Shown here: positions 16,140-24,615 of the stretch, piece by piece
How the letters are laid out: each line of letters opens with the position of its first letter
How positions within the stretch are numbered: position 1 is the first letter of the stretch
Assembly: GCA_052400625.1 (NCBI GenBank)
Contig: JBQTGH010000009.1
Source: Thermophagus sp052400625
GTDB lineage: Bacteria > Bacteroidota > Bacteroidia > Bacteroidales > Marinilabiliaceae
Reading direction: 5' to 3' (one strand)
DNA length: 64,000 nt
The notes under the pieces: generated by a model
The model's database searches: none
Seen by the model: only the letters and a program-made list of their open reading frames with translations
What the model was told of the DNA's origin: nothing
Position numbers and translations under genes: made by a program

Positions 16140-17303
16140 ATGATCAGACCCGCACAACGCATCAATCAGGTCAAAGAATACTATTTTTCTCTGAAACTGA
16201 AAGAGATCGCCAGGATGGTGGAAGAGGGAAAGAAAGTCATCAATCTGGGCATAGGCAATCCCGATCAGCCTCCCGCCCCTGAAGTGTTGGAGACGCTGCA
16301 CGCCTCGGCCAGCCGACCCGACACGCACGGGTATCAAAGTTATATCGGTATTCCGGAGCTACGCAAAAGCTTTTCAGCGTGGTATCAACGTTATTACGGG
16401 GTAACGCTGGATCCGGAAAGCGAAATACTCCCGTTGATGGGTTCCAAGGAAGGGATCATGCACATCTCCATGGCCTTTCTCAACCCGGGAGATGAGGTGC
16501 TGGTTCCCAATCCGGGCTATCCCACCTATGCAGCCGTCACCGAAATCGTGGAGGCAAAAGCCAGGATATATGATCTGCAAGAAGGAAATGGCTGGCAACC
16601 CGACTTAAATGGTCTGGAAAAAGAAGACCTGTCAAAAGTCAAATTAATGTGGGTAAACTATCCCAATATGCCAACGGGTGCCAAAGCAAACCGCAAATTA
16701 TTTGAATCGTTAATAGCCTTTGGAAAACGAAACAACATTGTTATCTGCAATGATAACCCATATAGTTTCATCCTCAACAATGATCCCCAAAGCATCCTCT
16801 CGGTACCGGGCGCCAAAGATATAGCCATAGAGCTCAACTCCCTGAGCAAGTCGCATAACATGGCCGGCTGGCGAGTAGGCATGGCGGCTTCCAATCCGGA
16901 ATTCATCCAATACATTTTGCGCATAAAAAGCAATATGGATTCGGGCATGTTTCGCCCCCTGCAGGAAGCAGCAGCAAAAGCGTTAACACTGGAAAAAGGG
17001 TGGTACGATCAAATCAACCAGGTCTATCAAAAAAGGAAGGCGTTGGTAAAAGAAATTCTTAAAGCCCTAAACTGTTCCTGGGATGAGAATCAATCGGGAA
17101 TGTTTATGTGGGCCAGGATACCGGAGACCTACGCCTCCGCAAAAGAATTGTCGGATAAAATACTATATGAAGCCAATGTATTTATTACCCCGGGATTTAT
17201 CTTTGGAAGCGGCGGAGAAAAATACATTCGCATTTCTTTATGCACCTCAGAAAAAAAATTAGAAGAATCAATGGAACGAATTAAAAATATCATAACCAAA
17301 TAA
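16140..17303 (+). CDS. Class I/II PLP aminotransferase (aromatic/aspartate type)
   Basis: 387 aa, fold type I. The PLP-binding lysine is expected at Lys237 in SLSKSHNMAGWR. The conserved NPGYPTY segment is at about 124-130, and the usual NPTG is NMPTG. In this operon it most likely transaminates phenylpyruvate and 4-hydroxyphenylpyruvate to Phe and Tyr. The sequence also resembles LL-diaminopimelate aminotransferases, so substrate choice rests on context. The gap to the next gene is 2 nt. Confidence 0.87.
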   Translation: MIRPAQRINQVKEYYFSLKLKEIARMVEEGKKVINLGIGNPDQPPAPEVLETLHASASRPDTHGYQSYIGIPELRKSFSAWYQRYYGVTLDPESEILPLMGSKEGIMHISMAFLNPGDEVLVPNPGYPTYAAVTEIVEAKARIYDLQEGNGWQPDLNGLEKEDLSKVKLMWVNYPNMPTGAKANRKLFESLIAFGKRNNIVICNDNPYSFILNNDPQSILSVPGAKDIAIELNSLSKSHNMAGWRVGMAASNPEFIQYILRIKSNMDSGMFRPLQEAAAKALTLEKGWYDQINQVYQKRKALVKEILKALNCSWDENQSGMFMWARIPETYASAKELSDKILYEANVFITPGFIFGSGGEKYIRISLCTSEKKLEESMERIKNIITK

Positions 17304-17305
17304 CC

Positions 17306-18418
17306 ATGAGCAACTTAAACATTCAACCGATAAAGCTCCCCGGCCTGGAGCTGAAACGTCCCATTATCATATCGGGTCCCTGCAGCGCCGAAACAGAAGA
17401 ACAGACCCTCAACACAGCCAAAGAGCTGGCGGCACGCGGCATAAAATTATTTCGTGCCGGCATCTGGAAGCCTCGCACCCGTCCGGGAGCCTTCGAAGGG
17501 GTGGGCACCGTTGGTCTTCCCTGGCTCAAACGCGTCAAAGAAGAGACCGGTATGTTCGTCAGCGTAGAGGTCGCCACGGCCCATCATGTTTACGAAGCGG
17601 TAAAATACGGCATTGACATGGTATGGATCGGCGCCCGCACCTCGGCCAACCCCTTTGCCGTGCAAGAAGTGGCGGATGCCCTCAAAGGACTGGATATTCC
17701 GGTAATGGTAAAAAACCCGGTGAACCCCGACCTGGAACTATGGATTGGAGCTCTGGAACGCCTCAACAGAGCCGGCATTACGCGCCTGGCGGCCATTCAC
17801 CGCGGCTTTAGTGCTTACGACAAATCGGAATTCCGCAACAATCCGCAATGGCAGATCCCCATCGAACTAAGACGTCGAATCCCGGAACTGCCTATTATTA
17901 CCGATCCCAGCCACATTGCCGGCGACAGAAAGCTACTGGGACAAATAGCCCAGGAAGCCATGGACCTGAACTTTGACGGCCTGATCATTGAATCGCATAT
18001 TTGTCCCGACAAAGCCTGGAGCGATGCCAAACAACAAATCACGCCCGAAGGCCTGAAAGACCTTATTGACCACCTGGTGCTGCGGCGACCCAAAATAGGT
18101 GAAGACACGCCTCGGGTGACGCTCGACGAGTTGAGAAAACACATCGACCAACTGGATGATCAGCTTCTGGATCTCCTGAAAGAAAGGATGAAAGTTTCGG
18201 AAGCCATAGGAAAATATAAATTTGAAAACAATATTACCATCCTTCAGACCCGTCGATATGACGAAGTATTGAATAACCGGAGAGAACGCGGCGCACAACG
18301 TGGATTGAAAGAAGATTTCATCACCCGCATTTTCGAATCCATTCACGAAGAATCAATCAGTCGCCAAAGTGAAATCATGAATTTCGCGTTGTCGAAAAAA
18401 CCAAAAAAGCAGGAATAA
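17306..18418 (+). CDS. Bifunctional DAHP synthase / chorismate mutase
   Basis: 370 aa. The first 260 residues are a type I-beta DAHP synthase/KDO8P synthase-like barrel, with the diagnostic IISGPCSAET near residue 20 and DPSHIAGDR around 210. Residues 265-355 are an AroQ-type chorismate mutase (LDELRKHIDQLDDQLLDLL, then KVSEAIGKYK). It catalyses both the first step of the shikimate pathway and chorismate to prephenate. The mutase domain commonly lets prephenate or chorismate inhibit the synthase. The fusion is typical of Bacteroidota. Confidence 0.93.
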   Translation: MSNLNIQPIKLPGLELKRPIIISGPCSAETEEQTLNTAKELAARGIKLFRAGIWKPRTRPGAFEGVGTVGLPWLKRVKEETGMFVSVEVATAHHVYEAVKYGIDMVWIGARTSANPFAVQEVADALKGLDIPVMVKNPVNPDLELWIGALERLNRAGITRLAAIHRGFSAYDKSEFRNNPQWQIPIELRRRIPELPIITDPSHIAGDRKLLGQIAQEAMDLNFDGLIIESHICPDKAWSDAKQQITPEGLKDLIDHLVLRRPKIGEDTPRVTLDELRKHIDQLDDQLLDLLKERMKVSEAIGKYKFENNITILQTRRYDEVLNNRRERGAQRGLKEDFITRIFESIHEESISRQSEIMNFALSKKPKKQE

Positions 18419-18446
18419 GACACATTATTCAACTTTTGAGCAGACA

Positions 18447-18474
18447 CCCCAATCTTTCGCAAAAAAGATTGGGG
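18447..18474 (+). terminator. Intra-operon hairpin between DAHP synthase and tyrA
   Basis: CCCCAATCTTT (18447-18457) and AAAGATTGGGG (18464-18474) form a perfect 11-bp stem. The tract after it (TTGGTTCC) is weak in Ts, so it may be a partial terminator or an mRNA-stabilising hairpin that lowers tyrA expression relative to upstream genes. Confidence 0.5.
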
Positions 18475-18559
18475 TTGGTTCCGAACCATAATAGGGAAAC
18501 CACGTATGTGAAGCAACCCTCATGTATGGGCAACAAAGAAAAAATAAATAACTACACGA

Positions 18560-19336
18560 ATGAAGATATGTATCCTTGGTGCCGGAAAGATGGGCACCTG
18601 GCTTACCGATGCACTCTGTTTGCAGCACGAAGTCGCCATTTATGATCCTGACGCAGAACGATTACGCTTTGTTTTTAACACCCAGAGATTGATGAAGCCG
18701 GAAGAGATCTCAGCCTTTTCACCGGAACTGTTAATCAATGCTGCCAACTTAAAATATACCATACCGGCTTTTGAAGCGGTAATGGATTATTTACCGGAAA
18801 ACTGCATATTATCCGATATAGCCTCGGTAAAAACAGGGTTAAAGTCGTTTTATGAAAATTCGGGCCGTCGCTTTGTTTCCACCCACCCCATGTTCGGGCC
18901 CACCTTTGGCAATTTAAAAGAATTAAAGCAGCACCATGCCATTATTATTGAGGAGTCGGACCACATGGGCAAGGCATTTTTCAAGGATTTCTTCGGATCG
19001 TTGGGGCTCAACCTGCATGAATACAGCTTTGAAGAGCATGACCACACCATTGCTTATTCACTCTCCATCCCCTTTTCATCGACCCTGGTATTTGCCGCCT
19101 GCATGAAAAAGCAGGATGCGCCCGGCACCACCTTCCGAAAACATCATGACATTGCCAAAGGGCTTCTTTCGGAAGATGATTACCTGTTGACCGAAATATT
19201 AATGAACCCTTTTACCATCGAACAGGTTGAAAATATCCGGCAGGAGCTGAAACACCTCATTGCCCTCATTAAGGAAAAAGATACGGAGGGGCTGCAGGCT
19301 TTCCTGAAAAAAGTGAGGGAAAACATTAAAGAATAA
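18560..19336 (+). CDS. tyrA: Prephenate dehydrogenase
   Basis: 258 aa. An N-terminal NAD(P)-binding Rossmann fold opens MKICILGAGKMGTWL with the GxGxMG loop at 7-12. The STHPMFGPT segment near 110 is the conserved prephenate-binding region of the TyrA family. It oxidises prephenate to 4-hydroxyphenylpyruvate for tyrosine. It lacks a fused chorismate mutase, which is supplied by the upstream fusion protein. A 141-nt gap with a strong hairpin separates it from that gene. Confidence 0.88.
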   Translation: MKICILGAGKMGTWLTDALCLQHEVAIYDPDAERLRFVFNTQRLMKPEEISAFSPELLINAANLKYTIPAFEAVMDYLPENCILSDIASVKTGLKSFYENSGRRFVSTHPMFGPTFGNLKELKQHHAIIIEESDHMGKAFFKDFFGSLGLNLHEYSFEEHDHTIAYSLSIPFSSTLVFAACMKKQDAPGTTFRKHHDIAKGLLSEDDYLLTEILMNPFTIEQVENIRQELKHLIALIKEKDTEGLQAFLKKVRENIKE

Positions 19337-19424
19337 GTTATTAAGGCGTTAGGCGGTTAGGCGATAGAGAGTAAGGAGAAAAAAATCTTCAGACCCGGAA
19401 CTAAAGACAATAAACTTCATTCTG

Positions 19425-20468
19425 ATGAGAGTACTGCTTGGGATGAGCGGCGGTTTGGACAGTACCATGTCGGCCCTGTTATTAAAGGAGGCGGGACATC
19501 AGGTTATTGGTGTAACCCTCAGAACCTGGCACCGGCAACCTGCCGCCATCGAACGGGACATTAAAAAAGCGGGCGATATGGCCCGGCAGGTGGGCATTGA
19601 GCACCATGTGTTAGACATCCAAGATCTATTCAGGGAGGTTGTGGTGGATTATTTTTGCCGTGAATACCTCATTGGCAGGACACCCAACCCCTGTAATCGA
19701 TGCAATCCCAGAATCAAATGGCCGGCCCTGCTAAATCTGGCAAAAGAACTGGGCTGCCACAACATTGCCACCGGACATTATGTGCAAAAACACTTCCGCA
19801 ACAATAAGTGGTACATTAAAAAAGGAGTAGATCCTTCAAAAGATCAGTCCTACTTTTTATGGAATCTCAATCAGGAAGTGCTGAGTCAAGCACTCTTTCC
19901 GCTTGGCCGGATGACCAAATCCGAAGTCCGCGAATTGGCTTTAAAAAAAGGATTTCACAATATGGCCCGACAAAATGAAAGCATGGGGGTATGCTTTCTG
20001 GATGGTGCCAACTATCGCGAATTCATCAGCGAACAACTGGGCCCGTCCTCTCTTAAACCCGGCGACATAGTAACGGAAGAGGGTGAAGTGGTGGGCAGAC
20101 ACAATGGCATTGCCCATTTTACCATAGGGCAAAAAAAAGGATTGGGACTTCCGGATAAGGCCTTTTTTGTTATCAGCCTTGAAGCGGAAACCAATCGAGT
20201 AGTGGTCTCCAAATCGGCGTCATTAGAAACCGGGCAAGTTATACTTTCCGACTACTACCTCACAGAACCTCTGCAAAAGGATGAGCAAAGGAGTGCGGCG
20301 ATCCGTATTCGAGGCATTGATGCGGTCCCTCCCATTCCCGGCATCTTTAAAGAGCAGGATGACGAAAGGCTTCTGGTCACGTTTAAAAACCCGGCATGGG
20401 GTATTACCCCCGGTCAGAGTGTCGTCTTTTATCAGGACGACCTGGTTATTGGCGGCGGAATCGTTTAA
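19425..20468 (+). CDS. MnmA-like tRNA thiouridylase paralogue with a CxxC motif
   Basis: 347 aa. PP-loop ATP pyrophosphatase with SGGLDS at 8-13, KDQSYFLW at 139-146 and the conserved VCFLD cysteine (Cys190). Canonical MnmA has D-x-x-C in the NPDVLCN motif; here it is NPCNRCN (Cys90, Cys93), giving three cysteines in total. Three-cysteine homologues can bind an iron-sulphur cluster. A second, canonical MnmA is encoded at 24610-25815. It follows the tyrA gene by 88 nt and converges with tilS 12 nt away. Target nucleotide is not certain. Confidence 0.82.
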   Translation: MRVLLGMSGGLDSTMSALLLKEAGHQVIGVTLRTWHRQPAAIERDIKKAGDMARQVGIEHHVLDIQDLFREVVVDYFCREYLIGRTPNPCNRCNPRIKWPALLNLAKELGCHNIATGHYVQKHFRNNKWYIKKGVDPSKDQSYFLWNLNQEVLSQALFPLGRMTKSEVRELALKKGFHNMARQNESMGVCFLDGANYREFISEQLGPSSLKPGDIVTEEGEVVGRHNGIAHFTIGQKKGLGLPDKAFFVISLEAETNRVVVSKSASLETGQVILSDYYLTEPLQKDEQRSAAIRIRGIDAVPPIPGIFKEQDDERLLVTFKNPAWGITPGQSVVFYQDDLVIGGGIV

Positions 20469-20480
20469 CCCGGCACGACA

Positions 20481-21803
20481 CTAGATCAGCTTAATTTCCA
20501 GAATATTTTTTGTTTTGGGAGTGACTTTGAAGCGGTCATCGATTCTTTTACCAACCACCCATACGATTTCATTGCCCGATAATAAAAGCCAGGTTCTTTC
20601 TTTCTCGATTAATGAGAACTTCTCATCCACAAAAAAGTCACTCAACTTTTTAAAAGTCACCATTCCCAAAGGACGAAACTGATCTCCTTTTTGCCAATGC
20701 CTTATTTTTAGAGGAAATTCAACAAGATCGGCATCCAAATGAATACAATCTGCATGTCTCGAAAACTGAAAATCATCCCTTCTTTTGAGGTGACGCAATT
20801 TCAATTTTAAAGGATCATGAATCTCACTCTCTTCGCTGTCAATGTAGAACGACTCTTCCTCATCCGACTCTTTGGGCACAACCACCAGATTGAAGCGGTC
20901 TCTGATCAACCTGTATTGGCCGGAAAAAAATTGTTTGCCGGGCACCCCCTCTAAACAAGCAATGATTTCTGCGACGGTCTGACGATTAAACCCATAAGGT
21001 CGCAAAATTTCAAAAAGAATGGTTGATTTCTGCGGATGCTGGTCCATCAAACGAATTGGAATCATGAGCTGATCTCCTTCACTGGCCACCATTTGAGTCT
21101 TAACCGCTTCCACTTCCTTCGTGACGATTTGCCATGCTTCTTCCAAATTACGGAAGTTTTGCATCATGGTGGTAAAGAATGAAGGGTTCAGGCTTTTAAA
21201 CACCGGAAGAATATTGTGTCGGATCCGATTTCGCTGAAAGGTGGTGTCGGCATTGGAAGAATCGGTTCGGAAAGGAATCTGCTGTTCCCCACAGTAACTT
21301 TCAATTTGGCTTCGATTGAGTGCTAACATGGGCCTAAGCACTTTACCATTCATCACCTGCATCCCTCTCAGACCCCTCAATCCCGTCCCACGAATAAGGT
21401 TAAGAAAAAATGTTTCGATCATATCGTCGCCATGATGACCGGTCACAATCCATTTCAGGTCTCTCTTCCCGGAAAGATGATAAAACCAATTGTACCTCAG
21501 GTCACGGGCAGCCATCTCAATGGAAATGCCTTTACTTTTAGCCTCTTCATGGGTGTCGAAATGACTGATATGAAGCGGGATGTTAAGCTTTTGACAAAAA
21601 TCGACAACAAACTTCTCATCCTCATCCGACTCACGTCCTCTCAGGTGAAAATTACAATGGGCGGCCTCACAGTGATAGCCCAATTTATTCAAGATATGCA
21701 ACAATGCCATCGAGTCGGCTCCACCACTTAAAGCAACCAACAAGTTATCACTACTTTTAACGCCGCAGGAAACAAGCACTTCCTTTACCTGATCTTCCAT
21801 CAT
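20481..21803 (-). CDS. tilS: tRNA(Ile)-lysidine synthase
   Basis: 440 aa. The PP-loop SGGADS is at 26-31, followed by the N-type ATPase core and a C-terminal TilS substrate-binding domain (about 355-440: RHWQKGDQFRPLGM). TilS attaches lysine to C34 of the CAU-anticodon tRNA-Ile, allowing AUA decoding, and is essential in most bacteria. Its start overlaps the pabB stop by 4 nt (ATGA), so the two are co-translated. Confidence 0.93.
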   Translation of the reverse strand: MMEDQVKEVLVSCGVKSSDNLLVALSGGADSMALLHILNKLGYHCEAAHCNFHLRGRESDEDEKFVVDFCQKLNIPLHISHFDTHEEAKSKGISIEMAARDLRYNWFYHLSGKRDLKWIVTGHHGDDMIETFFLNLIRGTGLRGLRGMQVMNGKVLRPMLALNRSQIESYCGEQQIPFRTDSSNADTTFQRNRIRHNILPVFKSLNPSFFTTMMQNFRNLEEAWQIVTKEVEAVKTQMVASEGDQLMIPIRLMDQHPQKSTILFEILRPYGFNRQTVAEIIACLEGVPGKQFFSGQYRLIRDRFNLVVVPKESDEEESFYIDSEESEIHDPLKLKLRHLKRRDDFQFSRHADCIHLDADLVEFPLKIRHWQKGDQFRPLGMVTFKKLSDFFVDEKFSLIEKERTWLLLSGNEIVWVVGKRIDDRFKVTPKTKNILEIKLI

Positions 21804-23110
21804 AAGTCATGGTTAATAAACAGTTTTCGAAGAGTTTTGGCCTTTAACCAGCACTCTTCATACTCATCCTCAGCATCACATGCTGCTGTTATGGCACTTC
21901 CTACTGAATAGGAAAGATATCGGTCCATCTGATTGTATAAAAAGCTTCGTATCACCACATTAAAATCAAAGTCCAGTTCAGGTGTAATGTAGCCCACGGA
22001 ACCGGAATACAGACCTCTGGCACTTTTCTCGTAGCGGTCAATGAGCTCCATCGCCTTAATCTTGGGCGCCCCTGTCATAGATCCCATCGGGAAGCTATGT
22101 TTTAAAGGATCCAACCAATGCGCATCATGATGCATTTGTGCCGTTACGGTAGAGATCATTTGGAAAACGCCGGGGAATGGTAAAACGCTGCACAATTCAT
22201 CCACCTTAACGGTTCCGCGCGCGGCAGAACGCGACAGATCGTTTCGCACCAGGTCGGTAATCATAATATTTTCGGCTCTCTCCTTTTCCGATTCAGAAAG
22301 CGTTCTCATCAGATTTAAATCCCGATCTTTAACATCACTTCGCCGGATGGTTCCTTTCATGGGCTGTGAGAGAATCATGGCACCTCTCTTCCGTAAATAA
22401 CGTTCGGGCGAGGCCCCCATTAAAAAAGAGTGATTATCCCTTAACAATGCAGAGAAAGGCATGGGTGATATTCCTAGTAATTTTTCGAATACCATAGCCG
22501 GATCCACATTAACCTCATGGGAAAAAAACTCCATACAAAAGTTCACCTCATAAATATCTCCCCTGTGGATATGCTCTTTTAACTTTTCCACCCCGTCAAG
22601 GTACTGCCGGTGCGACATGTTGCATTTGAAATCGACCTTCGGCAAAGCATCATCTGCAACCGCCAACCGCTTGATCCGATCAATAAAAGCATGGCATGTC
22701 TTTGGGGTATCCAGCCGGCTCTCATAACCCATGGACCAGTCTTGGCCGTTTTTCTTAAGCAAAAAGCGCGGCCGGAAAAAACTCAATTTACGAAATCCCG
22801 ATTTTTCCTTGTGTGAGGTAGACAAACCGGATTCAAGGTCATTCTTTAAATCGTAGGAGAAATATCCCAGAAACCAATCACCGGCGGCATTGATGGCTGC
22901 ATCCATCTGGGCAAGATGATCATGGATGACATCGATGGCATCGAATCCGGCCAACAGGTCGAAAGCACGGTATGGTTGTACGTCTCCATGATAGAATGGA
23001 TATTTATCCACCAACACGGCAGCATAATCAAAACAATTGACCATTCGGTAAAGTCTGCGTTCAAATACTTCATCCTGAACGCCCAAAGAGAAGGATAACC
23101 ATTTACGCAT
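21800..23110 (-). CDS. pabB: Aminodeoxychorismate synthase component I
   Basis: About 436 aa from the ATG at 23110 (MRKWLSFSLG). A longer in-frame start at 23155 would lie inside the ahpC terminator and is rejected. The chorismate-binding domain has DLVRNDLSR and GSMTGAPKIKAMELID, typical of PabB/TrpE. With a glutaminase partner it makes 4-amino-4-deoxychorismate for folate. The PIKGT-type stretch here reads QPMKGTIRR, which favours PabB over TrpE. The absence of other trp genes also supports PabB. It is coupled to tilS. Confidence 0.85.
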   Translation of the reverse strand: MRKWLSFSLGVQDEVFERRLYRMVNCFDYAAVLVDKYPFYHGDVQPYRAFDLLAGFDAIDVIHDHLAQMDAAINAAGDWFLGYFSYDLKNDLESGLSTSHKEKSGFRKLSFFRPRFLLKKNGQDWSMGYESRLDTPKTCHAFIDRIKRLAVADDALPKVDFKCNMSHRQYLDGVEKLKEHIHRGDIYEVNFCMEFFSHEVNVDPAMVFEKLLGISPMPFSALLRDNHSFLMGASPERYLRKRGAMILSQPMKGTIRRSDVKDRDLNLMRTLSESEKERAENIMITDLVRNDLSRSAARGTVKVDELCSVLPFPGVFQMISTVTAQMHHDAHWLDPLKHSFPMGSMTGAPKIKAMELIDRYEKSARGLYSGSVGYITPELDFDFNVVIRSFLYNQMDRYLSYSVGSAITAACDAEDEYEECWLKAKTLRKLFINHDL

Positions 23111-23143
23111 AATTGCAAAATTAAGCGGATAATTCTCGATAAC

Positions 23144-23173
23144 AAAAAAAGCCACCCTTAAATAGAGTGGCTT
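23144..23173 (-). terminator. Terminator of the peroxiredoxin gene
   Basis: On the minus strand AAGCCAC (23173-23167) pairs with GTGGCTT (23155-23149) and is followed by a T run. It sits between the peroxiredoxin stop and pabB. Confidence 0.8.
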
Positions 23174-23197
23174 AAAAGCTATGGTTAAATGGTAATA

Positions 23198-23830
23198 TTA
23201 CTTTTTCCCGAGATAGCTTGCAATACCTTCCTGAGTAGGTTTCAGGGCTTCTTCACCTTTATGCCAGTTGGCAGGACAAACCTCTCCGTTTTCTTCAAAA
23301 AACTGCAATGCGTCAACCATACGCAACACTTCGTCAACACTACGACCCAAAGGCATGTCATTGACCACCTGATGACGAACAACACCTTCTTTGTCAATCA
23401 GGAACAATCCTCTGTAAGCTTGAGGAACGCCTTCATAAATCGCATTTCCTTCTTCATCGTAGTAATATTCGCCAGCCAGCACATCATAGTTTTTAGAAAT
23501 GCTCATGCTGCTGTCGGCAACCAAAGGAAATTTAACCCCTTTAATTCCACCATCTTTTTTCTCGGTCTGCAACCATTTCCAGTGGCTAAATTCCTGATCG
23601 GTGCTGGCACCCACCACGGCCACATTTCTTTTTTCAAATTCTGCAATTTTGTCCTGCATAGCAATAATTTCAGTAGGACAAACAAAAGTAAAGTCTGCAG
23701 GGTAAAAGAAGAAAACAACATATTTTTTTCCTTCGTACTGCTTTAATGAGAAATTCTCAACAATTTCTCCACCGTTGATTACTGCAGGGGCTTTAAATTC
23801 CGGTGCTTTTTTTCCAACTAATACTGCCAT
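23198..23830 (-). CDS. Typical 2-Cys peroxiredoxin (AhpC/Prx type)
   Basis: 210 aa. The peroxidatic cysteine is Cys51 in FVCPTE and the resolving cysteine is in GEVCPANW near 185, the pattern of typical 2-Cys peroxiredoxins that reduce H2O2 and organic peroxides. No ahpF lies beside it; trxB at 44015 could supply electrons through thioredoxin. It is monocistronic, with its own promoter (23878-23907) and terminator (23144-23173). Confidence 0.93.
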   Translation of the reverse strand: MAVLVGKKAPEFKAPAVINGGEIVENFSLKQYEGKKYVVFFFYPADFTFVCPTEIIAMQDKIAEFEKRNVAVVGASTDQEFSHWKWLQTEKKDGGIKGVKFPLVADSSMSISKNYDVLAGEYYYDEEGNAIYEGVPQAYRGLFLIDKEGVVRHQVVNDMPLGRSVDEVLRMVDALQFFEENGEVCPANWHKGEEALKPTQEGIASYLGKK

Positions 23831-23877
23831 AATAATAAAATTTTATATTGTTATAAATTCATCTCTTTCTCGACAGA

Positions 23878-23907
23878 CAAAATTACAAAGGAGAATCTAC
23901 TCTGCAA
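23878..23907 (-). promoter_or_regulatory. Promoter of the peroxiredoxin gene
   Basis: On the minus strand TTG (23907-23905), 19 nt, then TAATTTTG (23885-23878) fits the Bacteroidota -33/-7 promoter. It lies about 50 bases before the start codon. Confidence 0.65.
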
Positions 23908-24015
23908 TAATTCCGGTACTTTTTTGCCTTTTATTTTATCTATAGTTATTGATGAAATCTATATGAAGAACAAAGAAATATTATATACCCCCTAAACCAT
24001 CTAAATAACAGCGGA

Positions 24016-24534
24016 TTATCGATCACCTAACTCGATTACCTCCAACTCCTTCACTTTGCCTTGGTCGATGGAGAAACGGATGGCAGTGCGAATGCGATGA
24101 ATTCCTATTTTTCCTGCCGCACCCGGATTCATATGAAGCAGGCCCAGTTTCTTGTCATTCATCACCTTCAGAATGTGGCTATGCCCCGAAATAAACAGAT
24201 CGGGCGGATCCTGAATCAATTGAGAACGTACTAAAGGGGAATATCGACCGGGATACCCGCCAATGTGAGTCATCCACACCTTCACCCCTTCACACTCAAA
24301 GCGCTGATGTTGGGGAGCTTGAGCACGAATCTTCCAGTCATCGATATTGCCATAGACGGCGCGACAGGTCTTAAACGACTCAAGATCACACAGGAGTGTT
24401 TCCGAACCGATGTCGCCGGCATGCCAAATTTCATCCACCTCATCAAACAAACGGAAAAAACGGGGATCTAAAAACCCGTGCGTATCGGACAATAAACCTA
24501 TTCTTTTCACCAGTATAAAATTAGGTACATTCAT
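24016..24534 (-). CDS. YfcE/MJ0936-type metallophosphoesterase
   Basis: 172 aa. It has all calcineurin-like metal-binding motifs: SDTHG at about 16-20, HAGDIG around 39-44, YGNIDDW and GHSHILK. Small proteins of this family are phosphodiesterases of uncertain physiological substrate. A GTG at codon 9 is an alternative start. Copy A of the dispersed repeat abuts its start and fills the 75 bases to the next gene upstream, mnmA. Confidence 0.85.
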   Translation of the reverse strand: MNVPNFILVKRIGLLSDTHGFLDPRFFRLFDEVDEIWHAGDIGSETLLCDLESFKTCRAVYGNIDDWKIRAQAPQHQRFECEGVKVWMTHIGGYPGRYSPLVRSQLIQDPPDLFISGHSHILKVMNDKKLGLLHMNPGAAGKIGIHRIRTAIRFSIDQGKVKELEVIELGDR

Positions 24535-24615
24535 TGGTCTGATGGCACTCGCATGCCCATCAGTTTATACATGTTCTTGTGGTGACAACTCTACGTTGTC
24601 ATGCTCGTTTCATGC
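24534..24615 (+). repeat. Dispersed hairpin repeat, copy A
   Basis: About 80 bp. It shares with copies at 45449, 51693 and 55931 a left block near ATGGcACTCGCATG, a central ATACATgTTCTT and a right block CATGCTCGTTTCAT. Between the last two is a hairpin TGACAAC / GTTGTCA (24583-24589 with 24595-24601). The right end supplies the mnmA stop codon. Confidence 0.75.

Noticed and set aside
23189..23746. 185-codon plus-strand frame opposite the peroxiredoxin gene
   Set aside because: Antisense to a clearly conserved peroxiredoxin; no family resemblance of its own.
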